Shown piece by piece: positions 8,311-17,296 of a stretch of DNA of 64,000 bases. This DNA is from Acidimicrobiia bacterium (GTDB taxonomy: Bacteria; Actinomycetota; Acidimicrobiia; Spongiisociales; UBA11373). Below the pieces are notes generated by a model. The model was not told the DNA's origin. It worked only from the letters and a program-made list of their open reading frames with translations, and did no database searches. A program made the translations under genes and the position numbers. Positions within the stretch are counted from its first letter, which is position 1. Each line of letters opens with the position of its first letter. Location of the stretch: contig CP129495.1 of assembly GCA_030584185.1 (NCBI GenBank), positions 186,001 through 250,000 on the forward strand. Reading direction: 5' to 3'.

Positions 8311-9735
8311 CTACTCCCCATCCTCGTCGAGCTGCTCGGTGGGAGCCCGGACCTCGGGCTTGGCGCCGGCAAGTGCCGCCCGGCGCACTGCATCCCTTCC
8401 GTAACGGTTTCGAACCAGGTCGACGGCTCGATCGAGCTCCCGTCGACGGAGGTGGTGCGGGCTCCCCGGGCGCACGCCCTCTGATGCCTGCGGGTCGACA
8501 TCCAGGGTCAGCTGCAGGTGAGGTGTTCGGGCGAGCAGGGAGACGCTGATGCCGACCAGGGTGACGCGTCGGCCCTCGGCGCGCTCTGCGACCAGGGAGT
8601 CCGCCAGGGACGATGCGAGGGCGTAGATCGGGTCGGTCTCGGCGATGGGGGCAGGCAGTGTGGTGGCGCGCGTGACCGAGGTCATGTCGTCGAAGCGGAC
8701 AGCCACCGAGACCCTGCGGCCTGCGAAACCTTTTCGTCGGAGACGCGACCCGACCCGGTCGGCGAGCGCCAGGAGTGTGTTGCGGCGCTTGTCGATGTCG
8801 GTGGCGTCGCCGGCGGACTGGGCCCCGACCGATCCGGCGGTGGCCTTGCCGTGGACGGGGCGCGGATCGCGGTTGTTGGCGAGCGCCCACAGATGTGCGC
8901 CCCAGTGCTCCCCCATCCAAGCCTCGATGGTCGGGGGAGCCAGGGCGGCCAACTCGCCGATCGTGCAGATCCCGTATCCGGCCAGCTTTCGCTGAGCGAC
9001 CGGACCAACGCCCCAGATGAAGCCCACTGGGAGGGGTGCGAGAAACTCCGACTCCCCTCCTGCTGGTACGACGCAGAGGCCATCGGGCTTCGCAACTCTG
9101 CTTGCGATCTTCGCCAGGTGCTTGGTGGTGGCCACTCCGACCGATATCGGCAGGTCGACCTCGGCGCGGACGTCGTCTCGGATGCGCCCGGCGATCTCCG
9201 GACCCGACCCGAAGAGGCGGCGCGAGCCGGAGACGTCGAGGAAGGCCTCGTCGATCGAGATCTTCTCGATCCTCGGGGTGTAGCGCTCGAGGATCTCCAT
9301 CACCGCCCGGCTGGCGGCGACGTAGGCGTCGAAGCGGGGCTTCACGATGATCAGCGAGGGGCATCGGAGTCGGGCCGTCGCTGCGTTCATGGGGGCATTG
9401 ACCTCCATGGCGCGCGCCTGGTAGGTGGCGGCGAGTACCACTCCCCCGCCTACCGCCACCGGTCGATCCCGAAGCGACGGGTCGTCGCGCACCTCCACCG
9501 AGGCGAAGAAGGCGTCGAGGTCGGCATGCAGGATCGAAGGCCCGTCCACGAGCCAAGTCTCGTCGATGTGGGTGACACGCGCCTTCGCGACGGCTCCACG
9601 ACCTCGGTGGTCGTCGATGGGCCGGGTCCGGGTGGGGGCCGATCCTCCACGGACGGGGCGAGGCGACAGGCCAGTTGGCCGACCGAAGAGGTCGCGACGA
9701 AGAGCCCGATCGACCTGGGCGTCGGGCAATGCCAC
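8311..9735 (-). CDS. dinB: DNA polymerase IV (Y-family translesion polymerase)
   Basis: Error-prone translesion DNA polymerase (474 aa). The palm-domain metal sites are visible in ILHADLDAFFASVE and KISIDEAFLDVSGSRRLFG. The HhH segment FIWGVGPVAQRKLAGYGICTIGEL and a little-finger domain follow. The first ~62 residues are not typical of DinB. The GTG at 9735 has a GGGAG six bases upstream and is used here, but a GTG at 9549 (just before the catalytic Asp) would give a standard-length 412-residue enzyme. About 110 bases without a gene separate its 3' end from the convergent zinc-ribbon gene. SOS control is usual for the family, but I see no clear LexA box. Confidence 0.9.
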   Translation of the reverse strand: MALPDAQVDRALRRDLFGRPTGLSPRPVRGGSAPTRTRPIDDHRGRGAVAKARVTHIDETWLVDGPSILHADLDAFFASVEVRDDPSLRDRPVAVGGGVVLAATYQARAMEVNAPMNAATARLRCPSLIIVKPRFDAYVAASRAVMEILERYTPRIEKISIDEAFLDVSGSRRLFGSGPEIAGRIRDDVRAEVDLPISVGVATTKHLAKIASRVAKPDGLCVVPAGGESEFLAPLPVGFIWGVGPVAQRKLAGYGICTIGELAALAPPTIEAWMGEHWGAHLWALANNRDPRPVHGKATAGSVGAQSAGDATDIDKRRNTLLALADRVGSRLRRKGFAGRRVSVAVRFDDMTSVTRATTLPAPIAETDPIYALASSLADSLVAERAEGRRVTLVGISVSLLARTPHLQLTLDVDPQASEGVRPGSPHHLRRRELDRAVDLVRNRYGRDAVRRAALAGAKPEVRAPTEQLDEDGE

Positions 9736-9789
9736 ACCGATCTCCCGGGAGGTGGGATGATTGGGCAGGCCTATTCGATGGAGGCGGAA

Positions 9790-10464
9790 GTGAAGCGTTC
9801 CATGTTCCTTCTCGGCGTGGTGATGGCCGTCCTCCTGGCTGCCTGCGGCGACGACGACGCGGCCACGACCACCACCGTCCCGGGCACGACCAGCGAGCCG
9901 CCGCCGGCGACCTCGACCACGACGCCGGAGGGCAGCACGACATCTGAGGCACCGCCGACAACCACGATCCCTCCGGCAACCACTACATCAGAACCGCCAC
10001 CCACGACCACTCCCCCGCCCCTGTTCACCACCGACGGCGACTTCTTCCCCGATGTGCTTCCCGGCAGCGAGGGTCCCAACGGCTCGGGATGCATCACCGG
10101 GGAGACGATCCTGGGCGATGGCGTGTGGTTCGGCTATGTGGAGGGCATCTCCGGCGGCACGTTGACCTTCGATCTCGCCTGCTTCTTCACGGGCGCGGCC
10201 GCAGTCACCGCCGCCACCGAGGACGGCTACGAGGCGTTCGACTACTACATCCGGAACAAGAACCCGAAGACGTACTCGGTCGACCTGGCCCCGGGTGCCA
10301 TGGCGTACTACGTGAACGGCTCGACGATCGAGCTGGTCGCCGTCGGCGCCGGGGCATGGCCGAACGCCGCATCCTTCCTCGCCTGCCCTGGCGAGTGGTG
10401 CAGCGTCTGGCTCTACGTCAATCAGGGGAAGGTGACCGAGCTCGTGGAGCAGTACGTTCCCTGA
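9790..10464 (+). CDS. Secreted lipoprotein with Thr/Pro-rich linker
   Basis: Hypothetical lipoprotein (224 aa). A short hydrophobic signal ends in the lipobox LLAAC, with Cys at about residue 19. A 60-residue low-complexity linker of Thr, Pro, Ser and Glu repeats follows, then a C-terminal domain of ~140 residues with four cysteines that could form two disulfides. The linker probably spans the cell wall. Such TTT-P-rich linkers are common in Acidimicrobiia secreted proteins (general knowledge). The GTG at 9790 is chosen because GGAGG lies five bases upstream; ATG codons at 9778 and 9802 are alternatives. The function of the globular domain is not recognisable. Confidence 0.8.
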   Translation: MKRSMFLLGVVMAVLLAACGDDDAATTTTVPGTTSEPPPATSTTTPEGSTTSEAPPTTTIPPATTTSEPPPTTTPPPLFTTDGDFFPDVLPGSEGPNGSGCITGETILGDGVWFGYVEGISGGTLTFDLACFFTGAAAVTAATEDGYEAFDYYIRNKNPKTYSVDLAPGAMAYYVNGSTIELVAVGAGAWPNAASFLACPGEWCSVWLYVNQGKVTELVEQYVP

Positions 10465-10475
10465 GCCGGTGTCGC

Positions 10476-11012
10476 TCAGTTCAACGACGGGTGGCGCGGG
10501 AAGAACCTGAGTACTCCCAGGTCTCCGAATCGGCGCTCCAGGACCGTTCGCCACAGGTCGCCGGGGCGCGCCGTGAACACGTCGGCAGCGGTCGCCTCCA
10601 CCACGATCCAGTCCTCTCTCTCCAGCTCGTGCTCCAGCTGATGGCGTCCCCATCCCGAGTAGCCGGCGAAGATCCGGTGGGGGGAGGCCGTCACCTGCAT
10701 GCCGACGAGGTCGACCAGGTGCACGCCATCGATGACGGTCCGGTCCGATTGGAGCGCCGGTCCGCGTGAGAGGGCGATCGCCACATCGGGCTCCACCGGG
10801 CCCCCGCGAAACACCACCTGTGGAGGCAGGATCGCCTCCGCCCATTCGGGGACATGGTCGATCACCGGGAGCGTCGTCGGATCGTTGAGAACCACCCCTA
10901 TGGCCCCCTGGGCGTCGCGGTCTATGAGCAGGACCACCGTCGCCAGGAAGTTGGGATCACCCAGGGCGGGGGCGGCCACCAGCAGCTTCCCGGTCAGGTC
11001 GTCTGATCCCAT
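10476..11012 (-). CDS. YqgE/AlgH family protein (UPF0301)
   Basis: YqgE/AlgH-family protein (178 aa), conserved but of uncertain role. Family hallmarks are visible: the N-terminal LTGKLLVAAPALGDPNF, then VVLLIDRDAQGAIGVVLN, FRGGPVEPD, and AGYSGWGRHQLEHELEREDW near residue 115. In Pseudomonas AlgH affects alginate regulation; in actinomycetes the function is unknown. Its start overlaps the 3' end of the upstream coiled-coil gene by 19 bases, so the two are likely one transcript. It converges with the lipoprotein gene, leaving only 11 bases between stops. Confidence 0.92.
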   Translation of the reverse strand: MGSDDLTGKLLVAAPALGDPNFLATVVLLIDRDAQGAIGVVLNDPTTLPVIDHVPEWAEAILPPQVVFRGGPVEPDVAIALSRGPALQSDRTVIDGVHLVDLVGMQVTASPHRIFAGYSGWGRHQLEHELEREDWIVVEATAADVFTARPGDLWRTVLERRFGDLGVLRFFPRHPSLN

Positions 11013-12517
11013 GTGGCGACCATCTCTCGGGCCTGCCGCACCCAGGCGTCGTCGACTATTCGTCCTGGATACACCGGGAGCAGCGGGGCGATCCTGGCGA
11101 TGTCGTCCTTCGTGAAGCGCGCTATCTGCTCGATCGAGGTGATGTCGTGCTCGGCCAGGATCGTTGCGATCTTCGGACCGATCCCCTTGATCCGGGTGAC
11201 GTCGTCCGCCATGGCTCTGCCGCTCTCCAACCGCGACTCGAGCTCCGCCACCTGCAGGCGGAGGGCGACAACCCGCTCGCCGGCACGCGTCGTCGCCCCG
11301 GTTCCGGCGACAGCGGTCCTTCTCACCAGACGGGAATTTCGTTCCCTCTCTGCTGCAAGGAGGGCGCGGACCTGACGCAACTCGGCGCGAACCCGATCGA
11401 GCGAGGGCTCGGCGGCAACGGCGAGGAGCTGCCGCCGAGCCTGTTCCAACTCCCGACGCAGCCGGGCTGCCTCCTCGGCCTCGGCCCGGGCAGCACTCAG
11501 TTCGGCAGAGAGCTCCTCGAGGCGGGCGGCGAGTGGCGCCTTCTCGGCGTTCACCGTATCCAGTGCTTCCACGGTGGACTTCAGCTCTTGTTCCAGGTCG
11601 CTGATCCTCGCCTCGCGGACGTCCACCTCGACGTAGAGGCGCTCGAGGGCGGCGATCCGCTCGGTGAGCCGGGTCGCCTCGGCGTTGCGCACCGCAGTCA
11701 GCTGGGTGAGCCGGTCCTGGAGTTCGGTGATCTCCGCCTGGCGTACCAGCAGGATGTCAGGAGGTGGGGCCGAGTTCTCCAACTCGGCTCGAGCCGCCTC
11801 CACCCGGCGGTCCGCCTCGTCACGCACCAGACGAACCTCGCGATCCAGCCTCTCGGCCTCGGCTTGAAGCGACTCGACGAGTGCGTTGCGGGTCTCGAGG
11901 AGGTCTCGAAGACGATCGATCTCGACGGCGAGCTGCGACTCCTCGTCCCCTTCCCCTGCGTGCAGCAGCTGCTCCTCCAGCTCGATGATGCGCTGCAGGG
12001 CGGACCGATGCTCTTGCGCCGAGACCGCGTCGGAGAGGATGGCGTCGGCTCGCTTCTTGTCGGCTCGTGCTGCGGCCAGCGATTCGAGCGCCGTGGCGAG
12101 TTCGGTCTCGATCTCGGCCAAGCGGTTCTCTGCAGACTCTGCCCGGGCCTCGCGACTGCGACCGTCCTCCGCCAGAGCACGCAGCTCTGCGGTCAGCTCG
12201 TCGACTCGCTGCTCGGCCTGAGAGGCATCCTTGCTCAGGCGGGAGGACTCGAGGCCGAGGCGTTCGACCTCGGCCTGGAGGTCGAGGACTCTGCGGTTGG
12301 CCATTCGTGCCGCCCAACCGGCCTCCGCTTCGGCCAGGGTCAGGGCCTCGGCCCGGCGACCCTCGTCGAGGGCGCGCGCGGTCTCGCGCTCCAGCAGCGC
12401 CCTGGCATTGAACACCGCCGTGCGGAGCCGGATCCCGCGCCTTCGCGCCAGGAGGGCGGCCCCCGAGGCGGTGGCTATGGCGACGAGCAGCGCCAGGGCG
12501 ATCGGCAGCGGGTCCAT
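10994..12517 (-). CDS. Membrane-anchored coiled-coil protein with C-terminal helix-hairpin-helix domain
   Basis: Hypothetical protein of 507 aa. An N-terminal hydrophobic segment (residues ~4-22) is followed by about 400 residues of heptad-rich, Glu/Arg/Leu/Ala-rich sequence typical of a long coiled coil. The last 75 residues form a helix-hairpin-helix unit (DDVTRIKGIGPKIATILAEH), as in DUF4332-like and Pol X-type DNA-binding modules. The design suggests a membrane-tethered rod with a DNA- or RNA-binding head; this is inference. The start is the ATG at 12517, directly before the hydrophobic segment. It precedes yqgE in a probable operon and is divergent from add. Confidence 0.75.
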   Translation of the reverse strand: MDPLPIALALLVAIATASGAALLARRRGIRLRTAVFNARALLERETARALDEGRRAEALTLAEAEAGWAARMANRRVLDLQAEVERLGLESSRLSKDASQAEQRVDELTAELRALAEDGRSREARAESAENRLAEIETELATALESLAAARADKKRADAILSDAVSAQEHRSALQRIIELEEQLLHAGEGDEESQLAVEIDRLRDLLETRNALVESLQAEAERLDREVRLVRDEADRRVEAARAELENSAPPPDILLVRQAEITELQDRLTQLTAVRNAEATRLTERIAALERLYVEVDVREARISDLEQELKSTVEALDTVNAEKAPLAARLEELSAELSAARAEAEEAARLRRELEQARRQLLAVAAEPSLDRVRAELRQVRALLAAERERNSRLVRRTAVAGTGATTRAGERVVALRLQVAELESRLESGRAMADDVTRIKGIGPKIATILAEHDITSIEQIARFTKDDIARIAPLLPVYPGRIVDDAWVRQAREMVATWDQTT

Positions 12518-12632
12518 GGCCGGAGTGTACGGGGCGCGCCCAGGGTCCCGCGTCCGGGAGGAGTGCGGGCCGGGCCGAATCGATGGGAGTGGTCTCGGCC
12601 AGCCGGTGGAGGTCGTCGCCACCCGTCGCCGC

Positions 12633-12638
12633 TAGCCT
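12633..12638 (+). promoter_or_regulatory. -10 hexamer of a leaderless promoter for add
   Basis: TAGCCT is followed by exactly 6 bases and the GTG start at 12645. No ribosome-binding site is visible. It is part of the repeated TANNNT-N6-8-start pattern. Confidence 0.5.
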
Positions 12639-12644
12639 CGCCTC

Positions 12645-13688
12645 GTGGTCGGCTACACCATCGAGGCACTCCCCAAGGTCGTTCTCCACGACCACCTCGA
12701 CGGAGGGTTGCGTGCATCGACCGTTCTCGACCTGGCCCGCGAAGTGGGATACGAGGGTTTGCCTGCTCGCGATGCGGGATCTCTCGAGGCCTGGTTCCAT
12801 CAGGCGGGTGCCGCCTCCCTCGCTCAGTACCTCGAAGCGTTCCGGCATACGTTCGGTGTGATGCAGACGCCCGAGGCAATGGCCCGGGTGGCCTATGAGG
12901 CGGTCGCAGACCTGGCGGCCGACGGTGTCGTCTACGCCGAGATGCGCTTCGCTCCCAGCCTCCACCTGAGCCGCGGAATGAGCCGGAGCGAGGCCATTGC
13001 CGGGGTACTCGAAGGCCTCACCCGGGGTGAGGCCGAGTTCGGGATGACGGCCAGGGTCATCGTCGATGCGATGCGCCAGGACACCGACTCCGAGGAGGTC
13101 GTCGCCGCGGCCCTGGGCTTCGTGGGCAGAGGTGTCGTCGGGTTCGATCTGGCCGGCCCTGAGGCGGGGTTTCCGGCGAGCGGCCATTCCTGCGCGTTGC
13201 GAGCGGCGGCCGAAGGTGGGCTTCACATCACAATTCATGCCGGCGAGGGCGCCGGAGTCGAGAGCATCGCCGACGCCCTGGCCTGCGGGGCCGAGCGTCT
13301 CGGTCACGGTGTGCGCATCGTGGAGGACCTGGACGAAGACGGGCGGCCGGGACCGGTGGCCGGTGAGGTGCTCGAGCGTCGCATCGCCCTCGAGGTGTGC
13401 CCGACCTCCAACCTCGACACCAAGATCTATGCACGCCCCAAGGACCATCCCCTTGGGAGGCTGCACCGCAGCGGCTTCGTGGTAACCATCAACACCGACA
13501 ACCGCCTGATGAGCGCAACCAGTCCCTCACGAGAGCTCGCCTTCGCCGTCGAGCGTCAGGGAATGAGTCTTGGAGACCTGGAGACGATCACCATGGCAGC
13601 CATCGATGCCGCCTTCTGTGATGAAGACACGAGACAGCAGGTGAGGCTGCGGGTCGCCGACGGCTACCGGGGCGTCGAGGCGATCTGA
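12645..13688 (+). CDS. add: Adenosine deaminase
   Basis: Zinc amidohydrolase that converts adenosine to inosine in purine salvage (347 aa, normal length). The metal and catalytic motifs are all present: HDHLDGG near residue 15, the HAGEG loop near 200, the ERLGHGVR segment, and TINTDNRLMS near 285. Many bacterial adenosine deaminases have Asn after the zinc-ligand Asp, so TDN is not a defect. The GTG start at 12645 fits the conserved N-terminus. Its last 25 bases overlap the convergent hydrolase gene. A role alongside hpt (at ~20 kb) in purine recycling is plausible. Confidence 0.93.
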   Translation: MVGYTIEALPKVVLHDHLDGGLRASTVLDLAREVGYEGLPARDAGSLEAWFHQAGAASLAQYLEAFRHTFGVMQTPEAMARVAYEAVADLAADGVVYAEMRFAPSLHLSRGMSRSEAIAGVLEGLTRGEAEFGMTARVIVDAMRQDTDSEEVVAAALGFVGRGVVGFDLAGPEAGFPASGHSCALRAAAEGGLHITIHAGEGAGVESIADALACGAERLGHGVRIVEDLDEDGRPGPVAGEVLERRIALEVCPTSNLDTKIYARPKDHPLGRLHRSGFVVTINTDNRLMSATSPSRELAFAVERQGMSLGDLETITMAAIDAAFCDEDTRQQVRLRVADGYRGVEAI

Positions 13689-14473
13689 CCGTTCAGCCAA
13701 TCGGCGACGGCAGCGACGGCGACCGCCCCCCCGTCCTCGTTGAACGACTCGTGCCTGAAGCCAGGGAACACGATGCGCTCGACTCCGGGCAGCGATTCCA
13801 ATGGCCGGCTCACCGGCTCCGGAACGATCTGGTCCTCCGCCCCATGGAGCACCAGCGTGGAGATGTCGAGATCAGACAACCGTCGTCTCACCAGGCGCTG
13901 TGCGGCCAGGGCATGGCGTCCAAGGGCCAGCGTGGTTCGAGGGTGTACCAGGGGGTCCGCGAAGTACCTGTGGCCCACCTCGGGGTCGCGCGAGAGCATG
14001 GAGCCGTCCAGACCGTTGTCGATCGAGACACGTGGGGCGAGAACACCGAGGACGCGAGCCGCCATCCGCTTCACCGGAGAAATCCGCGCCGAGATCGCCG
14101 GAGCGCTGAGGACGAGTAGGTCGGGCCGGGTGCGATCCGACAGCACGTAGGACAGTGCGACCAGCCCTCCCATCGAGTGCCCCATGAGTACGGTGGGAAC
14201 GTCGGAGCGACAACCCGACACATCTCCTTCGAGATCGTCGAGATACTGATCCCAGCGCTCGACGAACGCCCGCCGGCCGCCGGAGGCGCCAAAACCCCGA
14301 AGGTCGGTTGCCACGACCTGGTGGCCGTGAGCCGCCAGGGCCGATCCCACATGCTCGTAGCGACCGGAGTGCTCGGCGATCCCGTGGACCAGCACGATCG
14401 TCGAGCGAGCCCTCCCGTCCGGTTCCCATCGGCGTGCGGCCAGCTTGGTCCCATCGGCTGCAAGCCGGCTCAT
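13664..14473 (-). CDS. Alpha/beta hydrolase, lysophospholipase/monoacylglycerol lipase type
   Basis: Serine hydrolase of 269 aa. The oxyanion region is IVLVHGIAEHSGRYEHVG and the nucleophile elbow is GHSMGG near residue 98. The catalytic Asp lies in LVLHGAEDQIVPEP and the His in FPGFRHESFNED. HGxxEHSGRY and GHSMGG together are typical of monoacylglycerol lipase/lysophospholipase L2 relatives, so the likely substrate is a glycerolipid ester. Its start overlaps the gcvPB stop by four bases (ATGA), placing it last in the glycine-cleavage operon, although no functional link is known. Confidence 0.88.
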   Translation of the reverse strand: MSRLAADGTKLAARRWEPDGRARSTIVLVHGIAEHSGRYEHVGSALAAHGHQVVATDLRGFGASGGRRAFVERWDQYLDDLEGDVSGCRSDVPTVLMGHSMGGLVALSYVLSDRTRPDLLVLSAPAISARISPVKRMAARVLGVLAPRVSIDNGLDGSMLSRDPEVGHRYFADPLVHPRTTLALGRHALAAQRLVRRRLSDLDISTLVLHGAEDQIVPEPVSRPLESLPGVERIVFPGFRHESFNEDGGAVAVAAVADWLNGQIASTPR

Positions 14474-15966
14474 GTCGGCTCACCCGCCAGGTCATGCCAC
14501 GTGAGGACGGGGCGGCGGGCGGCGGCGGCGTCGTCGAGACGAGAGACCGGTGTGAGATGGGGCGCCGCTGTCATCCGACCGGGTTCGCTGCGGGCGATCT
14601 CGGCGATCTCGTTGAAGGCGGCAGCGATGGCCTCGACCGTCTCGCGGGACTCGGTCTCGGTGGGTTCGATCATCAGTGCCTCCTCGACTATCAGTGGAAA
14701 GTACACGGTTGGAGCGTGAAAGCCCCGGTCGAGCAGTGCCTTGGCAACATCCATTGCTCGCACGCCGGTGGCCCGCTTCAGTGCCGCGGCCGAAGCGACG
14801 AACTCGTGCATGCATGGTGCGTCGTAGGGGATCTGGTAGATCGGGTCGAGCAGCCTGGCCAGGTACCGGGCGTTCAGCACCGATCGTTCGGCGACCCGAC
14901 GCATCCCGGCCCCTCCCAGGGCGAGCATGTAGCACAGGGCCCTGAGGACCACCAGGAAGTTGCCGTGCTGACCATGGATGCGACCGATCGAGTCGGAGGG
15001 CATCACCCATCGAGGTCCTGAATCGCCCATCTCCGGCAACGGGCCAGGCAGGAACCGGACCAGCCGGTCCACCACCGCGACCGGCCCTGCACCCGGGCCG
15101 CCTCCTCCGTGGGGTGTGGCGAAGGTCTTGTGAAGGTTGGAGTGGACTATGTCGAAGCCCATGTCCCCGGGACGGACCACTCCGAGGATGGCGTTCAGGT
15201 TGGCGCCGTCGTAGTAGACGAGCCCATCCACCGCATGGACGATGGAGGCGATCTCGACGACGTCCTGTTCGAACAGGCCGAGTGTGTTCGGGTTGGTGAG
15301 CATGAGTCCGGCGGTGTCCTCGTCCACTGCCGATCTCAGGGCCTCGAGATCGACCATTCCTCTCGCGTCACTCGGCACCTGGCGGGCCTTGAACCCGGCG
15401 AGGGTCACCGAGGCGGGGTTGGTGCCGTGCGCGGAGTCGGGGATCAGAATCGTGCGCGGGCTGCGGCCCGTGGCGTCGTGATAGGCGCGCGTGATGAGCA
15501 GTCCGGTCAGTTCCCCGGAAGCGCCCGCAGGCGGCTGGAACGTGGCACGGGCCATCCCGGTGAGAGCACAGAGAAGCTCCTCGGCTCGCAGCAGGACTTC
15601 AAGCGCTCCGGCGGCGTGCCGGGCCGGCGTCGCCGGATGCAGATCACGGAACCCGGGATGCTCCGCCGCCCAGTCGCACACCTTCGGGTTGTACTTCATG
15701 GTGCACGAGCCGAGCGGATAGGCACCGAGGTCGACGGCGAAGTTGCGATGTGCCAGGCGGGAGAAGTGCGCGACCAGGTCCCTCTCGGCCAGCTCCGGCA
15801 GGGCAGGCGGGGTCGAGGCCAATTCCGGGAGTTCGGGCATCTCGTCGACGTCGAGGTCGGGTAGCGACCAGGCGCGGCGCCCCGGAGCCGAGAGCTCGCC
15901 GAGATGGGGCTCCGCTCCCCCACCCATCAGCGGCAGCGATGTGGCACGGCCTCCTGGTTCAGGCAT
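14470..15966 (-). CDS. gcvPB: Glycine dehydrogenase (decarboxylating) subunit 2
   Basis: Second subunit of the two-subunit P-protein of the glycine cleavage system (498 aa). It carries the pyridoxal-phosphate lysine in HSNLHKTFATPHGGGGPG (near residue 265). PPAGASGELTGLL and DSAHGTNPASV, which hold cofactor and substrate residues, lie upstream. The start ATG at 15966 overlaps the gcvPA stop by eight bases. With gcvPA, gcvT and gcvH (at 22.7 kb) it gives the cycle that decarboxylates glycine and passes a methylene group to tetrahydrofolate. A split P-protein is more familiar from Firmicutes, Thermotoga and archaea; mycobacteria have a fused one. Confidence 0.95.
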   Translation of the reverse strand: MPEPGGRATSLPLMGGGAEPHLGELSAPGRRAWSLPDLDVDEMPELPELASTPPALPELAERDLVAHFSRLAHRNFAVDLGAYPLGSCTMKYNPKVCDWAAEHPGFRDLHPATPARHAAGALEVLLRAEELLCALTGMARATFQPPAGASGELTGLLITRAYHDATGRSPRTILIPDSAHGTNPASVTLAGFKARQVPSDARGMVDLEALRSAVDEDTAGLMLTNPNTLGLFEQDVVEIASIVHAVDGLVYYDGANLNAILGVVRPGDMGFDIVHSNLHKTFATPHGGGGPGAGPVAVVDRLVRFLPGPLPEMGDSGPRWVMPSDSIGRIHGQHGNFLVVLRALCYMLALGGAGMRRVAERSVLNARYLARLLDPIYQIPYDAPCMHEFVASAAALKRATGVRAMDVAKALLDRGFHAPTVYFPLIVEEALMIEPTETESRETVEAIAAAFNEIAEIARSEPGRMTAAPHLTPVSRLDDAAAARRPVLTWHDLAGEPT

Positions 15967-17296
15967 CGGCCAGGACCTCCTCCAACGCCTGGGCGTATCC
16001 ATCCAACTGTTCTCGCGTCCGCTTCTCGGTGACGGCGACCAGCAGGCCGCCGGGGAACTCCGGAAGGTCGCCACCGATCGGGATTCCGGCGAGGAACCCG
16101 CGCTCCGCCATCCGGTCGATGACGACCTCGGGATCCGCAGGAAGCAGGATCGGGAACTCTCGAGCGAAGCGGGAGCCGACCCCGAGGCGAACACCGGGGA
16201 TGGCCGAGAGTCGATGTGCGAGGTGGTGGGCCCGGGCCACGCTCTGCCTCCCGACCGATGCCAGGCCCTCGGGGCCGAGCCAGGCGAGATGGACGGCGGC
16301 GGCGATGGCGATGAGCGTCTGGTTGGTGCAGATGTTCGAGGAGGCCTTCTCCCGGCGAATGTCCTGCTCCCGGGTGCGCAGGGTCAGGGTGTAGCCAGTC
16401 CGGCCCGACGAGTCGATGGTCCTGCCCACCAGGCGGCCCGGAACACGGCGCATCAGGGGTCGCGAAGCGGCGAATAGGCCGAGTGCCGGCCCGCCGAAGG
16501 AGAGGGGGCTTCCCAGTGGCTGGCCTTCGCCGACGGCGAGGTCGCAGCCGGCGTCTCCGGGCCGGCGCAGCACACCGAGCAACATCGGGTCCACCTCGGC
16601 CACCGCCAGGGCACCGGCAAGGTGTGCCGTCTGCACCGCCGCCGAGTAGTCCTCGATCACGCCGAGGTGATTGGGCTGTGAGAACAGCACGGCCGCCGGG
16701 GGTGGCCCGGTGCCGGCTTCCCACACCGTGCGTCCATCGAGGAGAGGGAGCTCGTGCAGTTCGAAGTCACGAACCCGAGCGAAGGTGGCGATCACCTGCC
16801 GGGTTCGGGGGTGCACGCCTCGGGACACCCACACCGACTCCCGACCGGTCTCGGCCAGGGCCAGGTTGACCGCCTCCAGCCCGGCGGTTGCGCCGTCGTA
16901 GAGGGATGCGTTGGCGACGGGCAGTCCCGTGATTGTGGATATCAGCGACTGGTACTCCCACAGTGCCTGGAGCACGCCTTGTGCCGCCTCCGACTGATAC
17001 GGCGTGTACGAGGTGACGAACTCGGGCCGTGAGCTCAGGGCGCGGACCACGGGTGGCAGGTGGTGGTCGTAGAACCCGCCGCCGGCGAAACAGATCAGTC
17101 GTGAGGAGTTTCGAGCGGCCAGGGTGTCGACGTGCGCCATGAGCTCGGGCTCCGACATGGGCGGGGGCAGGCCGGGGTCTGGCGCCGCCAAGGCCACTCC
17201 GTCGGGTAGATGAGCAAAGAGCTCGGACTCGGAGGCGAGGCCGAGCACCGAGAGCATTCGCGCCAGGTCGCCTTCGCTGTGCGGGGTGAAGTCCAT
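15959..17296 (-). CDS. gcvPA: Glycine dehydrogenase (decarboxylating) subunit 1
   Basis: First subunit of the split P-protein (445 aa, usual length), aminotransferase-like and partner of GcvPB. Recognisable family segments are the N-terminal MDFTPHSEGDLARML, FAGGGFYDHHLPPVVRAL, YTPYQSEAAQGVLQALWEYQ, and the C-terminal AREFPILLP and VTEKRTREQLD. It lacks the PLP lysine motif, as expected for this subunit. The ATG at 17296 shares one base with the gcvT stop (TGATG), so the three gcv genes are tightly coupled. Confidence 0.95.
   Translation of the reverse strand: MDFTPHSEGDLARMLSVLGLASESELFAHLPDGVALAAPDPGLPPPMSEPELMAHVDTLAARNSSRLICFAGGGFYDHHLPPVVRALSSRPEFVTSYTPYQSEAAQGVLQALWEYQSLISTITGLPVANASLYDGATAGLEAVNLALAETGRESVWVSRGVHPRTRQVIATFARVRDFELHELPLLDGRTVWEAGTGPPPAAVLFSQPNHLGVIEDYSAAVQTAHLAGALAVAEVDPMLLGVLRRPGDAGCDLAVGEGQPLGSPLSFGGPALGLFAASRPLMRRVPGRLVGRTIDSSGRTGYTLTLRTREQDIRREKASSNICTNQTLIAIAAAVHLAWLGPEGLASVGRQSVARAHHLAHRLSAIPGVRLGVGSRFAREFPILLPADPEVVIDRMAERGFLAGIPIGGDLPEFPGGLLVAVTEKRTREQLDGYAQALEEVLADA

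Noticed and set aside
8518-9777. N-terminal extension of the lipoprotein gene back to 8518
   Set aside because: The extension is antisense to dinB and would put the signal peptide and lipobox in the middle of the protein; the GTG at 9790 with GGAGG is the real start.
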